Shown here piece after piece: positions 27,783-36,106 of a DNA stretch of 64,000 nucleotides (positions are counted from its first letter, which is position 1; each line of letters begins with the position of its first letter). The stretch is from JAFKFI01 sp963795435. Lineage in GTDB: Bacteria > Pseudomonadota > Alphaproteobacteria > Acetobacterales > Acetobacteraceae. The DNA is taken from contig CAWCHV010000008.1 in the NCBI GenBank assembly GCA_963795435.1, positions 1 to 64,000 of the forward strand, read 5' to 3'. Position numbers and translations under genes: made by a program. The notes below the pieces were generated by a model. It made no database searches. It saw nothing but the letters and a program-made list of their open reading frames with translations, and was not told where the DNA came from.

Positions 27783-28031
27783 ATGTCGGCGACCGAAGGA
27801 CCGAACATCGCGCAACGCGCGCCGTTCCAGATCGAGGTGCAGGAAGGAAGAACCTATTGGTGGTGCGCCTGCGGCAAGAGCGGCAAGCAGCCGTTCTGCG
27901 ACGGCTCGCACAAGGGCGGCGCGTTCAGCCCGCTCGAATACAAGGCGATGCAGTCCGGCTCGGTGTGGTTCTGCGGCTGCAAGCACAGCGGCAAATCCCC
28001 GCTGTGCGACGGCACCCACAAGCGGGTCTGA
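27783..28031 (+). CDS. CDGSH-type iron-sulfur protein with two motifs
   Basis: An 82-residue protein with two tandem CDGSH zinc-finger-like 2Fe-2S motifs: WCACGKSGKQPFCDGSHKG at about residues 27-45 and FCGCKHSGKSPLCDGTHK at about 63-80. Each has the Cys3His1 ligand pattern, so one cluster per motif is expected. AAGGGGAA precedes the ATG. It ends the oxoprolinase/aminotransferase block, and the IS630 element begins at the base after its stop codon. Confidence 0.95.
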   Translation: MSATEGPNIAQRAPFQIEVQEGRTYWWCACGKSGKQPFCDGSHKGGAFSPLEYKAMQSGSVWFCGCKHSGKSPLCDGTHKRV

Positions 28032-29191
28032 TACCAAGGCTTCGAGATTGTGAACTCGAGGGGCTTCCCCGACGCGGCGGCGTTCTGATTCAAGACGGCG
28101 AACGCAGGAGTTCGCCATGCCGATCCCGCTTCGGGCCGATTTTGATGCGTCGCAGCTGCGGTCCGCTGCCCGCCGGAGCAAGGACGGTCCGCAGGCGCGG
28201 CGATTGCTGGCGTTGGCGGCGATCTACGATGGTGCGAGCCGCACGGAGGCGGCCCGGATCGGCGGTGTGACGTTGCAGATCGTGCGCGACTGGGTGGTCA
28301 AGCTCAACACCCATGGCCCGGACGGCCTGGTCGATCGCAAGGCGCCCGGTCAGCCGTCGCGGCTGAACGACAGGCACCGCGCGGCGCTGGCCGAGATGAT
28401 CGAGAGCGGGCCGATCCCCGCGATTCATGGCGTGGTGCGTTGGCGCATCATCGACCTGTGCCAATGGGTCTGGGACGAGTTCCAGGTCACCATCGCCAAG
28501 CAGACGCTCGGCCGCGAGCTGCGCGCGATGGGGTATCGCAAGCTGTCCGCGCGTCCGCGTCATCACGCGCAGGCCGAGGGCGCCATCGAGGCTTTTAAAA
28601 AAGCTTCCCCGCGCAGCTGGACGCGATCGCGCGCCAGAAGGGCGTCGCTCCCGGCGATGTAGAGATCTGGTTCGGCGATGAAGCGCGCATCGGTCAGAAA
28701 AACAAGATCACGCGACGCTGGGCGAAACGCGGCACCCGGCCATCCGCCCCACACGACCAGCGCACGGCCTCGACCTACATCTTCGGTGCCATCTGCCCCA
28801 AAGAGGGCAAGAGCGTCGGCCTGATCCTGCCCTGGTGCAACACCGAGGCGATGGGCCTGCATCTGGCGGCGATCTCGGCGCAGGTCGCGCCCGGACGGCA
28901 CGCGGCGCTTCTTGTCGATCAAGCCGGATGGCACACGTCCGAGAAGCTCGTCGTGCCCGACAACCTCACAATCGTGTCGCTGCCCGCCAAATGCCCAGAG
29001 CTGAACCCGCAAGAGAACGTGTGGGAGTTCATGCGCGACAACTGGCTCTCCAACCGAGTGTTCACCTGCTACGACAACCTGGTCGACCATTGCTGCGACG
29101 CCTGGAACAAACTCGTCGATCAACCTTGGAGAATCATGTCCCTTGGGCTGCGAGACTGGGCGCATGGGTACTAATCAGAGAAGTCCTGGTA
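28032..29191 (+). mobile_element. IS630 family insertion sequence
   Basis: About 1.16 kb with imperfect terminal inverted repeats: left TACCAAGGCTTC, right (reverse complement) TACCAGGACTTC, each flanked by the TA dinucleotide that IS630/Tc1 elements duplicate. The left end lies exactly after the TGA of the CDGSH gene, so insertion left that protein intact. It carries one transposase in two frames. Both ends and the DDE residues look intact, so the copy may be recent. Confidence 0.88.
28117..29174 (+). CDS. IS630 family transposase (programmed -1 frameshift)
   Basis: Two overlapping frames make one transposase of about 351 residues. The first frame holds the helix-turn-helix half (ARRLLALAAIYDGASRTEAA, RIGGVTLQIVRDWVVKL). 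At TTTTAAAAAAGC (A6 at 28597-28602) a -1 shift joins FKK to SFPAQLDAIARQKGVAPGDV. The second frame holds the DDE catalytic domain: IWFGDEARIGQ, LLVDQAGWHTS and CPELNPQENVWEF. Such shifts on A-runs are a known control in IS630 elements. Without the shift the product stops at codon 181. Confidence 0.9.
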
Positions 29192-29323
29192 TGAGGCCGC
29201 GTCCGGGCCAAGCACGGGCGGGATTCCGCTTGTGCGGCGCAATGGCGTTTGTCATGGTTCGCGTCAGAGCCCGGCTGCGCCGTGCGATGCGTGAGCGTGA
29301 AGCTCGCCAAAGGACCATATCTG

Positions 29324-29629
29324 ATGCCCAGCAGCATTGCGGAGCTGGCGGCCTTTGCCCAACGGCTTCAAAACCTCCGGCACGCACATGCCGGGGCGAT
29401 CGACCTTCCTGAGCTCAGCGCGGTCGAGTTCGCCCGGATCCTTGGCGTGCCACTGGCCTCCTACGAGGCCTATGAGCGCGGCGACCACGAACCGCCGATG
29501 TCGGTCCTCGTTCTGCTCCATCGCAAGACAGGCGTGAGCCTGGACTGGCTCATTGCCGATGAACCTGGCGGGCGCCCGATGGGCCACCGTCTTCCGGGAC
29601 GGTCGCGTCCCACGTCGCTCCCGTCGTAG
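29324..29629 (+). CDS. XRE family helix-turn-helix protein
   Basis: A 101-residue protein with one Cro/CI-type helix-turn-helix: LSAVEFARILGVPLASYEAY, then ERGDHEPPMSVLVLLHRKTG and VSLDWLIADEPGG, a layout common to small XRE regulators. A potential ribosome site AAAGGA precedes the ATG. It lies between the IS630 element and the chromate-transporter genes, which it may regulate; that is positional inference only. Confidence 0.75.
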   Translation: MPSSIAELAAFAQRLQNLRHAHAGAIDLPELSAVEFARILGVPLASYEAYERGDHEPPMSVLVLLHRKTGVSLDWLIADEPGGRPMGHRLPGRSRPTSLPS

Positions 29630-29673
29630 AGCGCTCGATCTGGCCCGACGATCCAGCAGAGCGGGTGTAAGCC

Positions 29674-30246
29674 GTGCCGAGGTCGGACCGACCCCGCACT
29701 GATCGATCGAGCGCCGATCGGCCGACGACAGGCGCCTTGTTCGCGGGCTTCTTCTCGATCGGCATCTGCGGCTTCGGCGGCGTGCTGCCCTGGGCGCGGC
29801 GGATGATCGTCGAGCAGCGGCGCTGGCTGACCGCCGCCGAGTTCACCGACCTCCTGGCGCTCTGTCAGTTCCTGCCAGGTCCGAACGTGATCAACCTCTC
29901 GGTGGCGCTCGGCTCGCGGTTCCGCGGCCCGCGCGGCGCACTGGCCGCCTTCTTCGGCCTGATGTCGGCGCCGATGGTGATCATCCTGCTGCTCGGCATG
30001 ATCTACGAGCGGTACAGCGGCTTGCCCGGCGTGCGGCCGATGTTCGCGGGGCTGGCGGCGGCGGCGTCCGGGCTGGTGCTGTCCACGGCGCTGAAGATCG
30101 CGGCTCCGCTGCGGCACAAGACGCTGGACGTGCTGCTGGCGGTCGTCAGCTGGGCCGCCATCGTCCTGCTGCACGCGCCGCTGATACCGGCGATGCTGGT
30201 TCTGGCGCCGCTCGGCATCCTGCTCGCGGCGCGCTCGCGGCGATGA
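29674..30246 (+). CDS. chrA: Chromate transporter, N-terminal half (ChrA family)
   Basis: A 190-residue single-domain CHR protein of the bidomain-pair type; two such genes together replace one long ChrA that effluxes chromate by proton antiport. FFSIGICGFGGVLPWARRMI, EFTDLLALCQFLPGPNVINL and LSVALGSRFRGPRGALAAF carry the family blocks (FGG, PGP). GTG start with a weak ribosome site. Its TGA overlaps the ATG of the second half. Many short CHR pairs have no proven chromate activity. Confidence 0.9.
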   Translation: MPRSDRPRTDRSSADRPTTGALFAGFFSIGICGFGGVLPWARRMIVEQRRWLTAAEFTDLLALCQFLPGPNVINLSVALGSRFRGPRGALAAFFGLMSAPMVIILLLGMIYERYSGLPGVRPMFAGLAAAASGLVLSTALKIAAPLRHKTLDVLLAVVSWAAIVLLHAPLIPAMLVLAPLGILLAARSRR

Positions 30247-30764
30247 GCCAGTTGCCGGCATTGTCGGGCCTGTACGCGCAGCTCTCGCTGGTGGCGGTCG
30301 GCGGCGGCAACACGATCCTGCCCGAGATGCAGCGCCAGGTGGTGAATGTGCATGGCTGGATGACCGGACAGGAATTTGCCGCCCTCTACGCGCTGGCGCA
30401 GGCGGCGCCGGGGCCGAACATGCTGGTCTCGGCGCTGGTCGGCTGGCGGGTCGCCGGGCTGCCGGGCGCGCTGGTCGCCACCGGTTCGCTCTGCGCGCCG
30501 TCGAGCCTGCTGAGCTATGTCGTCTCCGGCGCCTGGTTCCGCTTCCGCGATGCGCGGTGGCGCCGCGTGGTGCAGGCCGGACTGACGCCGGTGACGGTGG
30601 GGCTGGTGATGGCCGGCGCGACGCTGCTGACCGAGGCCACGTCGGTCGATTGGCGATTTGCCGGGCTGACGGCCACCGTCACCCTGGTGCTCACGCTGAC
30701 GCGGCTGAGCCCGCTTCTGCTGCTGGCGTGCGGCGCGGCGCTCGGAGCTTCGGGGGTGCTTTAG
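30243..30764 (+). CDS. chrA: Chromate transporter, C-terminal half (ChrA family)
   Basis: A 173-residue CHR-domain protein with opposite-topology partner upstream. AVGGGNTILPEMQRQVVNVH, QEFAALYALAQAAPGPNMLV and VGWRVAGLPGALVAT show the family motifs; six hydrophobic segments follow. Translation is coupled to the first half by the ATGA overlap. The two are expected to work as a heteromer. Confidence 0.9.
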   Translation: MSQLPALSGLYAQLSLVAVGGGNTILPEMQRQVVNVHGWMTGQEFAALYALAQAAPGPNMLVSALVGWRVAGLPGALVATGSLCAPSSLLSYVVSGAWFRFRDARWRRVVQAGLTPVTVGLVMAGATLLTEATSVDWRFAGLTATVTLVLTLTRLSPLLLLACGAALGASGVL

Positions 30765-30809
30765 CCCGCGACGGTCGGTAGGCTTGCCGCGACACACGGG
30801 GAGATCGCC

Positions 30810-31694
30810 ATGAGCGAGACCGAGATCGGCGCCTTGCGGGCCTTGCTGCTGTCGCGGCCGCGCCCGGCCGGGCTGGCGGAGCGGCGCCAGCGGCTGGACG
30901 CGCTCGGGCAGGCCAACCCGCTGGCGCCGGACGTGGGCTTGAGGCCGGTGGACGCCAACGGCGTGCCCGCCGAGTGGACCTCGACCCCGGCGGCGGATGT
31001 CTCGCGGGTGATCCTGTATTTGCACGGCGGCGGCTATGTCAGCGGCTCGATCGCGAGCCATCGCCACCTGGTCGCGGAGGCCGGACGGGCGGCTGGGGCG
31101 CGCACCCTGGCGCTGGATTACCGGCGCGCGCCCGAGCACCCCTTTCCGGCGGCGGTCGACGACGCGGTGGCGGGATACCGTTTCCTGCTCTCCACCGGAG
31201 TGGCGCCGGGCCGCATCTGCATCGCCGGAGACAGCGCGGGCGCCGGCATGACGCTCGCGGCCCTGGTGACGATCCGCGACGCCGGGCTGAAGCTGCCGGG
31301 GTGCGCCTGGTGCATTTCGCCCTGGATCGATCTGGAGGGCCTCGGCGCCAGCATGGCGACCAAGGCGGCGGCTGACCCGATGATCCAGCGCGACTACCTG
31401 CTGGAGATCGCCGGCATGTATCTTAACGGGGCCGACCCGCGCTCGCCGCTCGCCGCCCCGCTCTACGCCGAGCTTGCCGGGCTGCCGCCGATGCTGATCC
31501 AGGTGGGCACGGCGGAGACGCTGCTCGACGACGCGGTGCGGCTGGCCGAGCGCGCGGCGGCGGCGGACGTCCGGGTCACGCTCGAGGCGTGGCCGGGGAT
31601 GATCCACGTGTGGCACCTGTTCCACCCTCAGCTCGCCGAGGGGCGGCGGGCGATCACCGCCGCCGGCAACTTCATCCGCGCCGCGATGCCGTGA
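30810..31694 (+). CDS. Alpha/beta hydrolase, HSL-type esterase
   Basis: A 294-residue esterase of the hormone-sensitive-lipase family. Oxyanion-hole motif HGGGY (72-76), nucleophile elbow GDSAGAG (Ser142), acid Asp near 243 in TLLDDAVRLAE and the catalytic His near 273 in GMIHVWHLF. No signal peptide, so cytoplasmic. Natural substrate unknown; family members hydrolyse short-chain esters or acyl-substituted small molecules. Confidence 0.92.
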   Translation: MSETEIGALRALLLSRPRPAGLAERRQRLDALGQANPLAPDVGLRPVDANGVPAEWTSTPAADVSRVILYLHGGGYVSGSIASHRHLVAEAGRAAGARTLALDYRRAPEHPFPAAVDDAVAGYRFLLSTGVAPGRICIAGDSAGAGMTLAALVTIRDAGLKLPGCAWCISPWIDLEGLGASMATKAAADPMIQRDYLLEIAGMYLNGADPRSPLAAPLYAELAGLPPMLIQVGTAETLLDDAVRLAERAAAADVRVTLEAWPGMIHVWHLFHPQLAEGRRAITAAGNFIRAAMP

Positions 31695-31700
31695 CGGCAA

Positions 31701-32465
31701 TCAATGGCGGCGATGGGCCGCCTTGTGGTGATGCCGGGGGGCGGGGGCCTCGGCGACTTCCTCGTAGCCGCCATCGACCGGCTCGCCGGCCGGCCGCAGG
31801 TCTCGCGGGGCGGGCCCGAGATCGGGCGCGGGGGCCGGGGCCGATTTGGCGGCGACCATCGTGCCGCGATCCGGGCGGCCGTAGATGAAGCCGTAGGTCG
31901 GATAGATGCTGCCGAAATCGTCGCCCTCTCCGAGCCCCACCCGCACCGCCGTCCAGTCGTTGTCGGGGCTGACATCGACGACCGAGATGCCGCGCGCGAC
32001 CGCGCCTCGGTTTCCGGCCCAGTTGGCGTGGTCGATCTCGATCTCGCGCGCATTGACGACGCGGCTGACCACCGCGACGTGGCCGAGCCGCATGGCGCCG
32101 TTGGAGCGGAAGGCGAGCACGCTGCCCGGCTCGGGGGCGCTGCCGCGCTCATAGACGCCCGCCGCCTCGTTCCACCAGGTCCAGGCGTTGCCGACCAGCT
32201 CGATCCCGGAGGCGTTGCGAGCGAAGGGGACGCATTGCAGGCCACCGTACCAGCCGGCGTAGCGGCCCTTGCTGCCGTGCTTGGGATAGGCGCCGCGCCG
32301 CGCGGCGTGGGCGCGCGCGGCATGACCGCTCGACTGTCCCGATGAGGCGTACTGGGTTCGGTTCGCGGTCTTGCCGGCGGCCGAGGCCGCGGAAAACGGC
32401 AGGGCTATGGTCAGAATTGAGCCGAGTAGAAGAAGAGCCCTGCCGCCCCGCCCGCGTGCCCGCAT
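31701..32465 (-). CDS. Secreted CHAP-domain peptidase/amidase
   Basis: A 254-residue exported protein. A signal peptide (about residues 1-32, ALLLLGSILTIALPFSAASA) is followed by a basic low-complexity linker and the CHAP domain: LQCVPFARNASGIEL with the catalytic Cys, WTWWNEAAG, PEPGSVLAFRSNGAMRLGHV with the catalytic His, and IEIDHANW. The C-terminal 50 residues are Pro/Ala/His-rich. CHAP enzymes cut peptidoglycan peptides and are often used in cell separation. AAGGGG precedes the ATG. Confidence 0.9.
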   Translation of the reverse strand: MRARGRGGRALLLLGSILTIALPFSAASAAGKTANRTQYASSGQSSGHAARAHAARRGAYPKHGSKGRYAGWYGGLQCVPFARNASGIELVGNAWTWWNEAAGVYERGSAPEPGSVLAFRSNGAMRLGHVAVVSRVVNAREIEIDHANWAGNRGAVARGISVVDVSPDNDWTAVRVGLGEGDDFGSIYPTYGFIYGRPDRGTMVAAKSAPAPAPDLGPAPRDLRPAGEPVDGGYEEVAEAPAPRHHHKAAHRRH

Positions 32466-32581
32466 GAAGTCGCCCCTTTTGGTCGTCCCAGACACGTGAG
32501 CCGGTAGCAACAGGGTTGCGAAGCTGGCAATCGTTCACGCGCCAGCAGGCGATTCGGGGTAAGCGGTTTGTCATGTGGGCC

Positions 32582-32590
32582 TGTGGATAA
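32582..32590 (+). promoter_or_regulatory. Perfect DnaA-box consensus in intergenic region
   Basis: TGTGGATAA, the exact complement of the DnaA box TTATCCACA, lies in the 250-base gap between ridA-like and CHAP genes. About 80 bases to its right are unusually AT-rich for this genome, with a second near-match TTATCCTAT. One good box is not an origin; it may be chance or a DnaA-responsive control element of the CHAP gene. Nothing else is seen in the gap. Confidence 0.3.
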
Positions 32591-32715
32591 GTGGCGAACC
32601 TCCGACAATTATCCTATTCACGCATGATCGGTACGAAATCTTACAGAAATTCGTTTCGCGCGGCGAAGGAGCCGAACTCTGGACGGCGAAACGGATTCCG
32701 GGCGGCTGGCGGCTT

Positions 32716-33066
32716 CTATTTGCAGGCGGTGACCATGATTTCGACGAGGATGCGGGGGTCCGCCAAGTTGGCTTCCACGCAGGCCCGCGCCGGGGCGCCG
32801 TTGACCGGCAGCCAAGCGGTCCAGATCTCGTTCATCGCGTCCCGGTCGGCGATGTGCTTGACCCAGATCTGGGCCTGCAGCAGCCGGGTCTTGTCGGTGC
32901 CGTGGATCTCCAGAAGCTGATCGATCTGCGCCAGCACCTCGGTGGTCTGGCCCTTGATGTCCTTGCCGAGATCCTTGGCCGTCATCCCCTGGAGATAGAC
33001 GAAGCCGTGATATTCCACGGCCTTGGCCAGGATCTTGTTGGGCTCGGTGCGGACAATCTTGCTCAC
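32716..33066 (-). CDS. RidA family protein
   Basis: A 116-residue RidA/YjgF/YER057c protein. Members deaminate reactive 2-aminoacrylate-type enamines or bind small ligands as trimers. KILAKAVEYHGFVYLQGMTA, GQTTEVLAQIDQLLEIHGTD, LLQAQIWVKHIADRDAMN and GAPARACVEANLADPRILVE match the family, with the ligand-binding Arg in the last block. GTG start supported by AAGGAGA. This variant ends in a short VTACK tail. Confidence 0.9.
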   Translation of the reverse strand: MSKIVRTEPNKILAKAVEYHGFVYLQGMTAKDLGKDIKGQTTEVLAQIDQLLEIHGTDKTRLLQAQIWVKHIADRDAMNEIWTAWLPVNGAPARACVEANLADPRILVEIMVTACK

Positions 33067-33244
33067 GAAGCGTCTCCTTCTATCGGTCTGAACGGAACGT
33101 CTGGATGGAACGGGGCGGTTGTACAGGCCGCGACAGCAGGGCGGCAAGCAGCGGTCAGGCCGCAGCCGGCGCAGAAGAGCCGGGGGCTGCGACAGGAAAA
33201 GACCCGGCCGATGGCCGAAACGGACGCCGGCCGGCTTCGGCCGG

Positions 33245-33598
33245 TCAGCGCGGAACCGGAACCATCGCCGGCCCGGTCGACGCGGGGGCCGGCGCGATAC
33301 CCTCGGCGGCGCCTTGGTTGCGCACGCAATCCGAGACCTGCTGGTCCCAGCCGAAGCGCTCGGACAGTCCACGTGTGGTGATGCCCGAGACGTAGGAGCC
33401 GGATCCGGGCGAGTCGCGGTTGTCCTGCAAGAAGAGGGAGGCGCGGTTCTGGCGCTGGAACACCTCGTCGGCGCGCTGGCGGCAGGCGCTGAGGGTGGCC
33501 TGGTCGGCGCGGCTCTGGGCGGTCGGCGCCGGCGGGGGAGAGCAGGCGGCGAGCGAGGTCAACGCTGCCAGCCAGACGGCGGCACGCTCAAATGTCAT
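33245..33598 (-). CDS. Hypothetical lipoprotein
   Basis: A 117-residue protein with a lipoprotein signal peptide (WLAALTSLAAC) and a short Pro-rich spacer, then ATLSACRQRADEVFQRQNRA and GLSERFGWDQQVSDCVRNQG. Two further Cys may form a disulfide. It ends in a Pro/Ala-rich tail. No characterised family recognised. Its ATG overlaps the TGA of the upstream gene. Confidence 0.7.
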   Translation of the reverse strand: MTFERAAVWLAALTSLAACSPPPAPTAQSRADQATLSACRQRADEVFQRQNRASLFLQDNRDSPGSGSYVSGITTRGLSERFGWDQQVSDCVRNQGAAEGIAPAPASTGPAMVPVPR

Positions 33599-34131
33599 GC
33601 GGTGGCTCCGGTGAGGCGGACGGGTTCGTGGGACCGGTCCAGCGCGAAGCGGGGAAGGCGGGCTTGAAACCCGATTTCGTCGAACCGTGCCTCCGTGGTC
33701 AACGGCGCTATGGCGGCGGCGCGCAGCAGCGAGGGATGCAGGGCGGCGCCGCCACGATCGAGGCGCAGCAGGCCGGTCGCCCAGCGCGCCCGCGCCAGCA
33801 GGTCGACTAGGGCGAGCAGGCGCAGGCAGATCGACAGGCCATACCAGGTGTTGATGCCGACGGTGTGGTCGACCGCCCCCGCCCAGCATCGCGCGTCCCG
33901 GTCCGAGAGGGCGAGATCGGTGACGCTGCCGTCCTGGCGGCGGAAGCGAAAGCCGCGCACGGCACCCCAGCGCCCGGACAGGGCGGCGTCCCGCGCCGCA
34001 TCCCAGGCGAGTTCGAGGTCGCGGCCGCGCACCGCCGGCAGCGCCTCGGGCGGGCGGTCGATCAGGTAGGTCAGCACGCCATCCGGGCTCGTGCCGACCC
34101 GCACGGAGGGGGAGGGGTCATCGGCGTCCAT
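33595..34131 (-). CDS. Hypothetical protein
   Basis: A 178-residue soluble protein. It reads VRVGTSPDGVLTYLIDRPPE at the start and GINTWYGLSICLRLLALVDL in the middle, with no transmembrane or signal sequence. No family recognised. The start is the ATG just inside the divergent region with the amidase; the open frame continues upstream antisense to that gene. Coupled by ATGA to the lipoprotein gene that follows. Confidence 0.6.
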   Translation of the reverse strand: MDADDPSPSVRVGTSPDGVLTYLIDRPPEALPAVRGRDLELAWDAARDAALSGRWGAVRGFRFRRQDGSVTDLALSDRDARCWAGAVDHTVGINTWYGLSICLRLLALVDLLARARWATGLLRLDRGGAALHPSLLRAAAIAPLTTEARFDEIGFQARLPRFALDRSHEPVRLTGATA

Positions 34132-34201
34132 CGCGGAAAGGATGGACCCGCGGCGCGGGCCGCGCCAGCCTGTATGCGCCCGAGACAGGAGATCGCACGC
34201 C

Positions 34202-35470
34202 ATGCCCGATCCCAACCGCCTCACTGCCACCGAGGCCGCCCGGCTGATCCGCGCCGGCAAGCTGACCCCGGAGGACCTCATGGAATCCTGCCTCGACCGG
34301 ATCGCCGCCCGCGAGCCGGAGGTGCGGGCGTTCGCCCATTTCGATCCCGAAGCGGCGAGGAACGCTGCCCGATCGGCTCCGCCGGGACCGCTGCACGGGC
34401 TGCCGCTGGGGGTGAAGGATGTGCTGGATACCGCGGACATGCCGTCGAGCTACGGCTCGCCGATCTGGGCGGGTTGGCGGCCGCGCGCCGATGCCGCAGC
34501 CGTCGCCTGGAGCCGTGCGGCCGGCGGCGTGGTGGTCGGCAAGACCGTCACCACCGAGTTCGCCACGCGCAAGCCGGGACCGACCCGCAACCCGCATAGC
34601 CCGCGGCATACGCCCGGCGGATCGAGCAGCGGCTCGGCGGCGGGAGTGGCGGATTTTCTGTTTCCGCTGGCGTTCGGCTCGCAGACGGCGGGTAGCGTGA
34701 TCCGTCCGGCGGCGTTCTGCGGCGTGGTCGGCTACAAGCCCAGCTTCGGCATGATCAGCCGGGTAGGCTCCAAGCTGATGTCGGACAGCCTCGACACCGT
34801 GGGCGTGATCGCGCGCAGCGTGGCCGATTGCGCGCTGTTCGCCTCCGCCGTCTCGGGACGGCCCTTGGGCGACCCGGACGCCGCACCGGGCCGGCCGCCG
34901 ATTGTCGGAATCTGCCGGACGCATCTGTGGGACAAGGCGGACCCCGAGACCCAAGCGCTGCTGGCGCGAGTGGCCGACAGGCTGTCGCGGGCGGGCTCGA
35001 CGGTGGAGGACCGCGACCTGCCGCCCGAGTTCGCGGCGCTCGAAATCGCCCATCCGATCGTGATGAATTTCGAGAGCGCGCGGGCGCTGGGCTGGGAATT
35101 GGCGACGGCACGCGAGCAGATCAGCGACCAGCTTCTCGACCGGCTGGAGTTCGGCCTCGCCCAGACCGATCAGGCGGTGGGCAAGGCCTACGAGGCGTTC
35201 GCGCGCTCCCAACAGGCGTTTCCGGCGGCGATCGGCGGGCTCGACATCCTGCTTACGCCGTCCGCCCCCGGCGAGGCGCCCGAGGGGCTCGATTGGACCG
35301 GCGACCCGGTGTTCAACTTCATCTGGACCAGCCTGCACGTCCCCTGCGTGACCGTACCCGCCGGGACCGGTCGGACCGGCCTGCCACTCGGCGTGCAGAT
35401 CGTTGCCCGCTGGGGTGAGGACAAGCAGGCGCTGGCCTGGGCGCAATGGGTGGCGGCGGCGATCGGGTAG
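34202..35470 (+). CDS. Amidase (amidase signature family)
   Basis: A 422-residue amidase with the Ser-cisSer-Lys triad: Lys72 in GLPLGVKDVLDTADMP, the Gly/Ser-rich TPGGSSSGSAAGVA (138-150) and the nucleophile Ser165 in GSQTAGSVIRPAAFCG. Length and C-terminus (VPCVTVPAGTGRTGLPLGVQ) are standard. It is unlikely to be GatA because no gatB/C is near; substrate unknown. The start follows GGAGA at short spacing. Confidence 0.92.
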   Translation: MPDPNRLTATEAARLIRAGKLTPEDLMESCLDRIAAREPEVRAFAHFDPEAARNAARSAPPGPLHGLPLGVKDVLDTADMPSSYGSPIWAGWRPRADAAAVAWSRAAGGVVVGKTVTTEFATRKPGPTRNPHSPRHTPGGSSSGSAAGVADFLFPLAFGSQTAGSVIRPAAFCGVVGYKPSFGMISRVGSKLMSDSLDTVGVIARSVADCALFASAVSGRPLGDPDAAPGRPPIVGICRTHLWDKADPETQALLARVADRLSRAGSTVEDRDLPPEFAALEIAHPIVMNFESARALGWELATAREQISDQLLDRLEFGLAQTDQAVGKAYEAFARSQQAFPAAIGGLDILLTPSAPGEAPEGLDWTGDPVFNFIWTSLHVPCVTVPAGTGRTGLPLGVQIVARWGEDKQALAWAQWVAAAIG

Positions 35471-36106
35471 GCTGCGGGACGGGACCAGACGCGATGGCGC
35501 GCAAGGTGCAACCCGCCTGGCGAGCGGCTCACCGGAGCGAATGGGGGCGCTGGTGTCGGCCTCGGTCGTCGCGATCCGTGTGTCGAGGGGATTGACAAGG
35601 TGCGGGCCTTGCTCGGCGCCTCGCCGCAGGCCGGGCGGCTGCTCAGGCCGCTGTGGCGCAAGCTCACCCCCGATCCGCTGCCCGAGGTGCTGCGGGAGCC
35701 GCCGAGGCCGCGCCGGCCGAAGCCGCTCCGCGTGGCGTGGCAGGACACTCCGGGTGGTAACCCCTCACCAACCCTCTCCCCCAAGCGGGGGAGAGGGAGA
35801 AGCGGGGCGCTCCGCCTGGCAGTATCCGGTGTCGCTGTGGCCGGATCCCGCGCCCACGGCCAAACCGTCATCCTCCCTGCCGCCCTGGCCAAAGCCGCCT
35901 TGGCCGGACTGACGGCGGCCGCGCCTACACGGCTCAAGCCCAAAAAGGGTCTAGCGACGAGGTCAGGCCCGCCGAACGTGAGGCGGCAAATGCTTTGACC
36001 CGCCAGCACCGCCTGCCTAAGCTCTTTAGCAAAACAAAGCTGAGCTATAGCCCCGGCGCCGCCAAACTGGCGCCGGGATTTCGGCATACAGGGAAGGGAG
36101 ATGGCC
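35471..36106. other. Long intergenic region upstream of ABC transporter operon
   Basis: About 630 bases. A 132-codon open frame (GTG-type start near 35600) reads RLLRPLWRKLTPDPLPEVLR and PRPRRPKPLRVA, which resembles a common short basic alphaproteobacterial ORF, but it runs through the palindrome at 35772 and I do not trust it. The last 100 bases contain a clear ribosome site for the solute-binding protein and presumably its promoter. Confidence 0.4.
35772..35797. repeat. REP-like perfect hairpin
   Basis: CCCTCTCCCCC, four-base loop AAGC, GGGGGAGAGGG: a perfect 11-bp stem, preceded by CCTCACCAA. This is the layout of the dispersed intergenic palindrome seen in many proteobacterial genomes. 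Only one copy is present in this window, so dispersal cannot be shown here. Confidence 0.75.

Noticed and set aside
30243..30764. Chromate transporter broken into two by a mutation
   Set aside because: Each half is a complete CHR domain with its own start and an ATGA overlap; paired short ChrA genes are a normal form of the family.
30003..31700. A 565-codon minus-strand frame opposite the chromate transporter and esterase
   Set aside because: Shadow frame without motifs; overlaps three well-supported plus-strand genes.
32466..32715. Replication origin
   Set aside because: Only one perfect DnaA box and no typical origin neighbours (dnaA, dnaN, parAB, hemE) are present.
35600..35998. A 132-codon ORF of basic composition
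   Set aside because: It reads through the REP-like hairpin and has only weak resemblance to other small ORFs; I kept it as a note in the intergenic entry.
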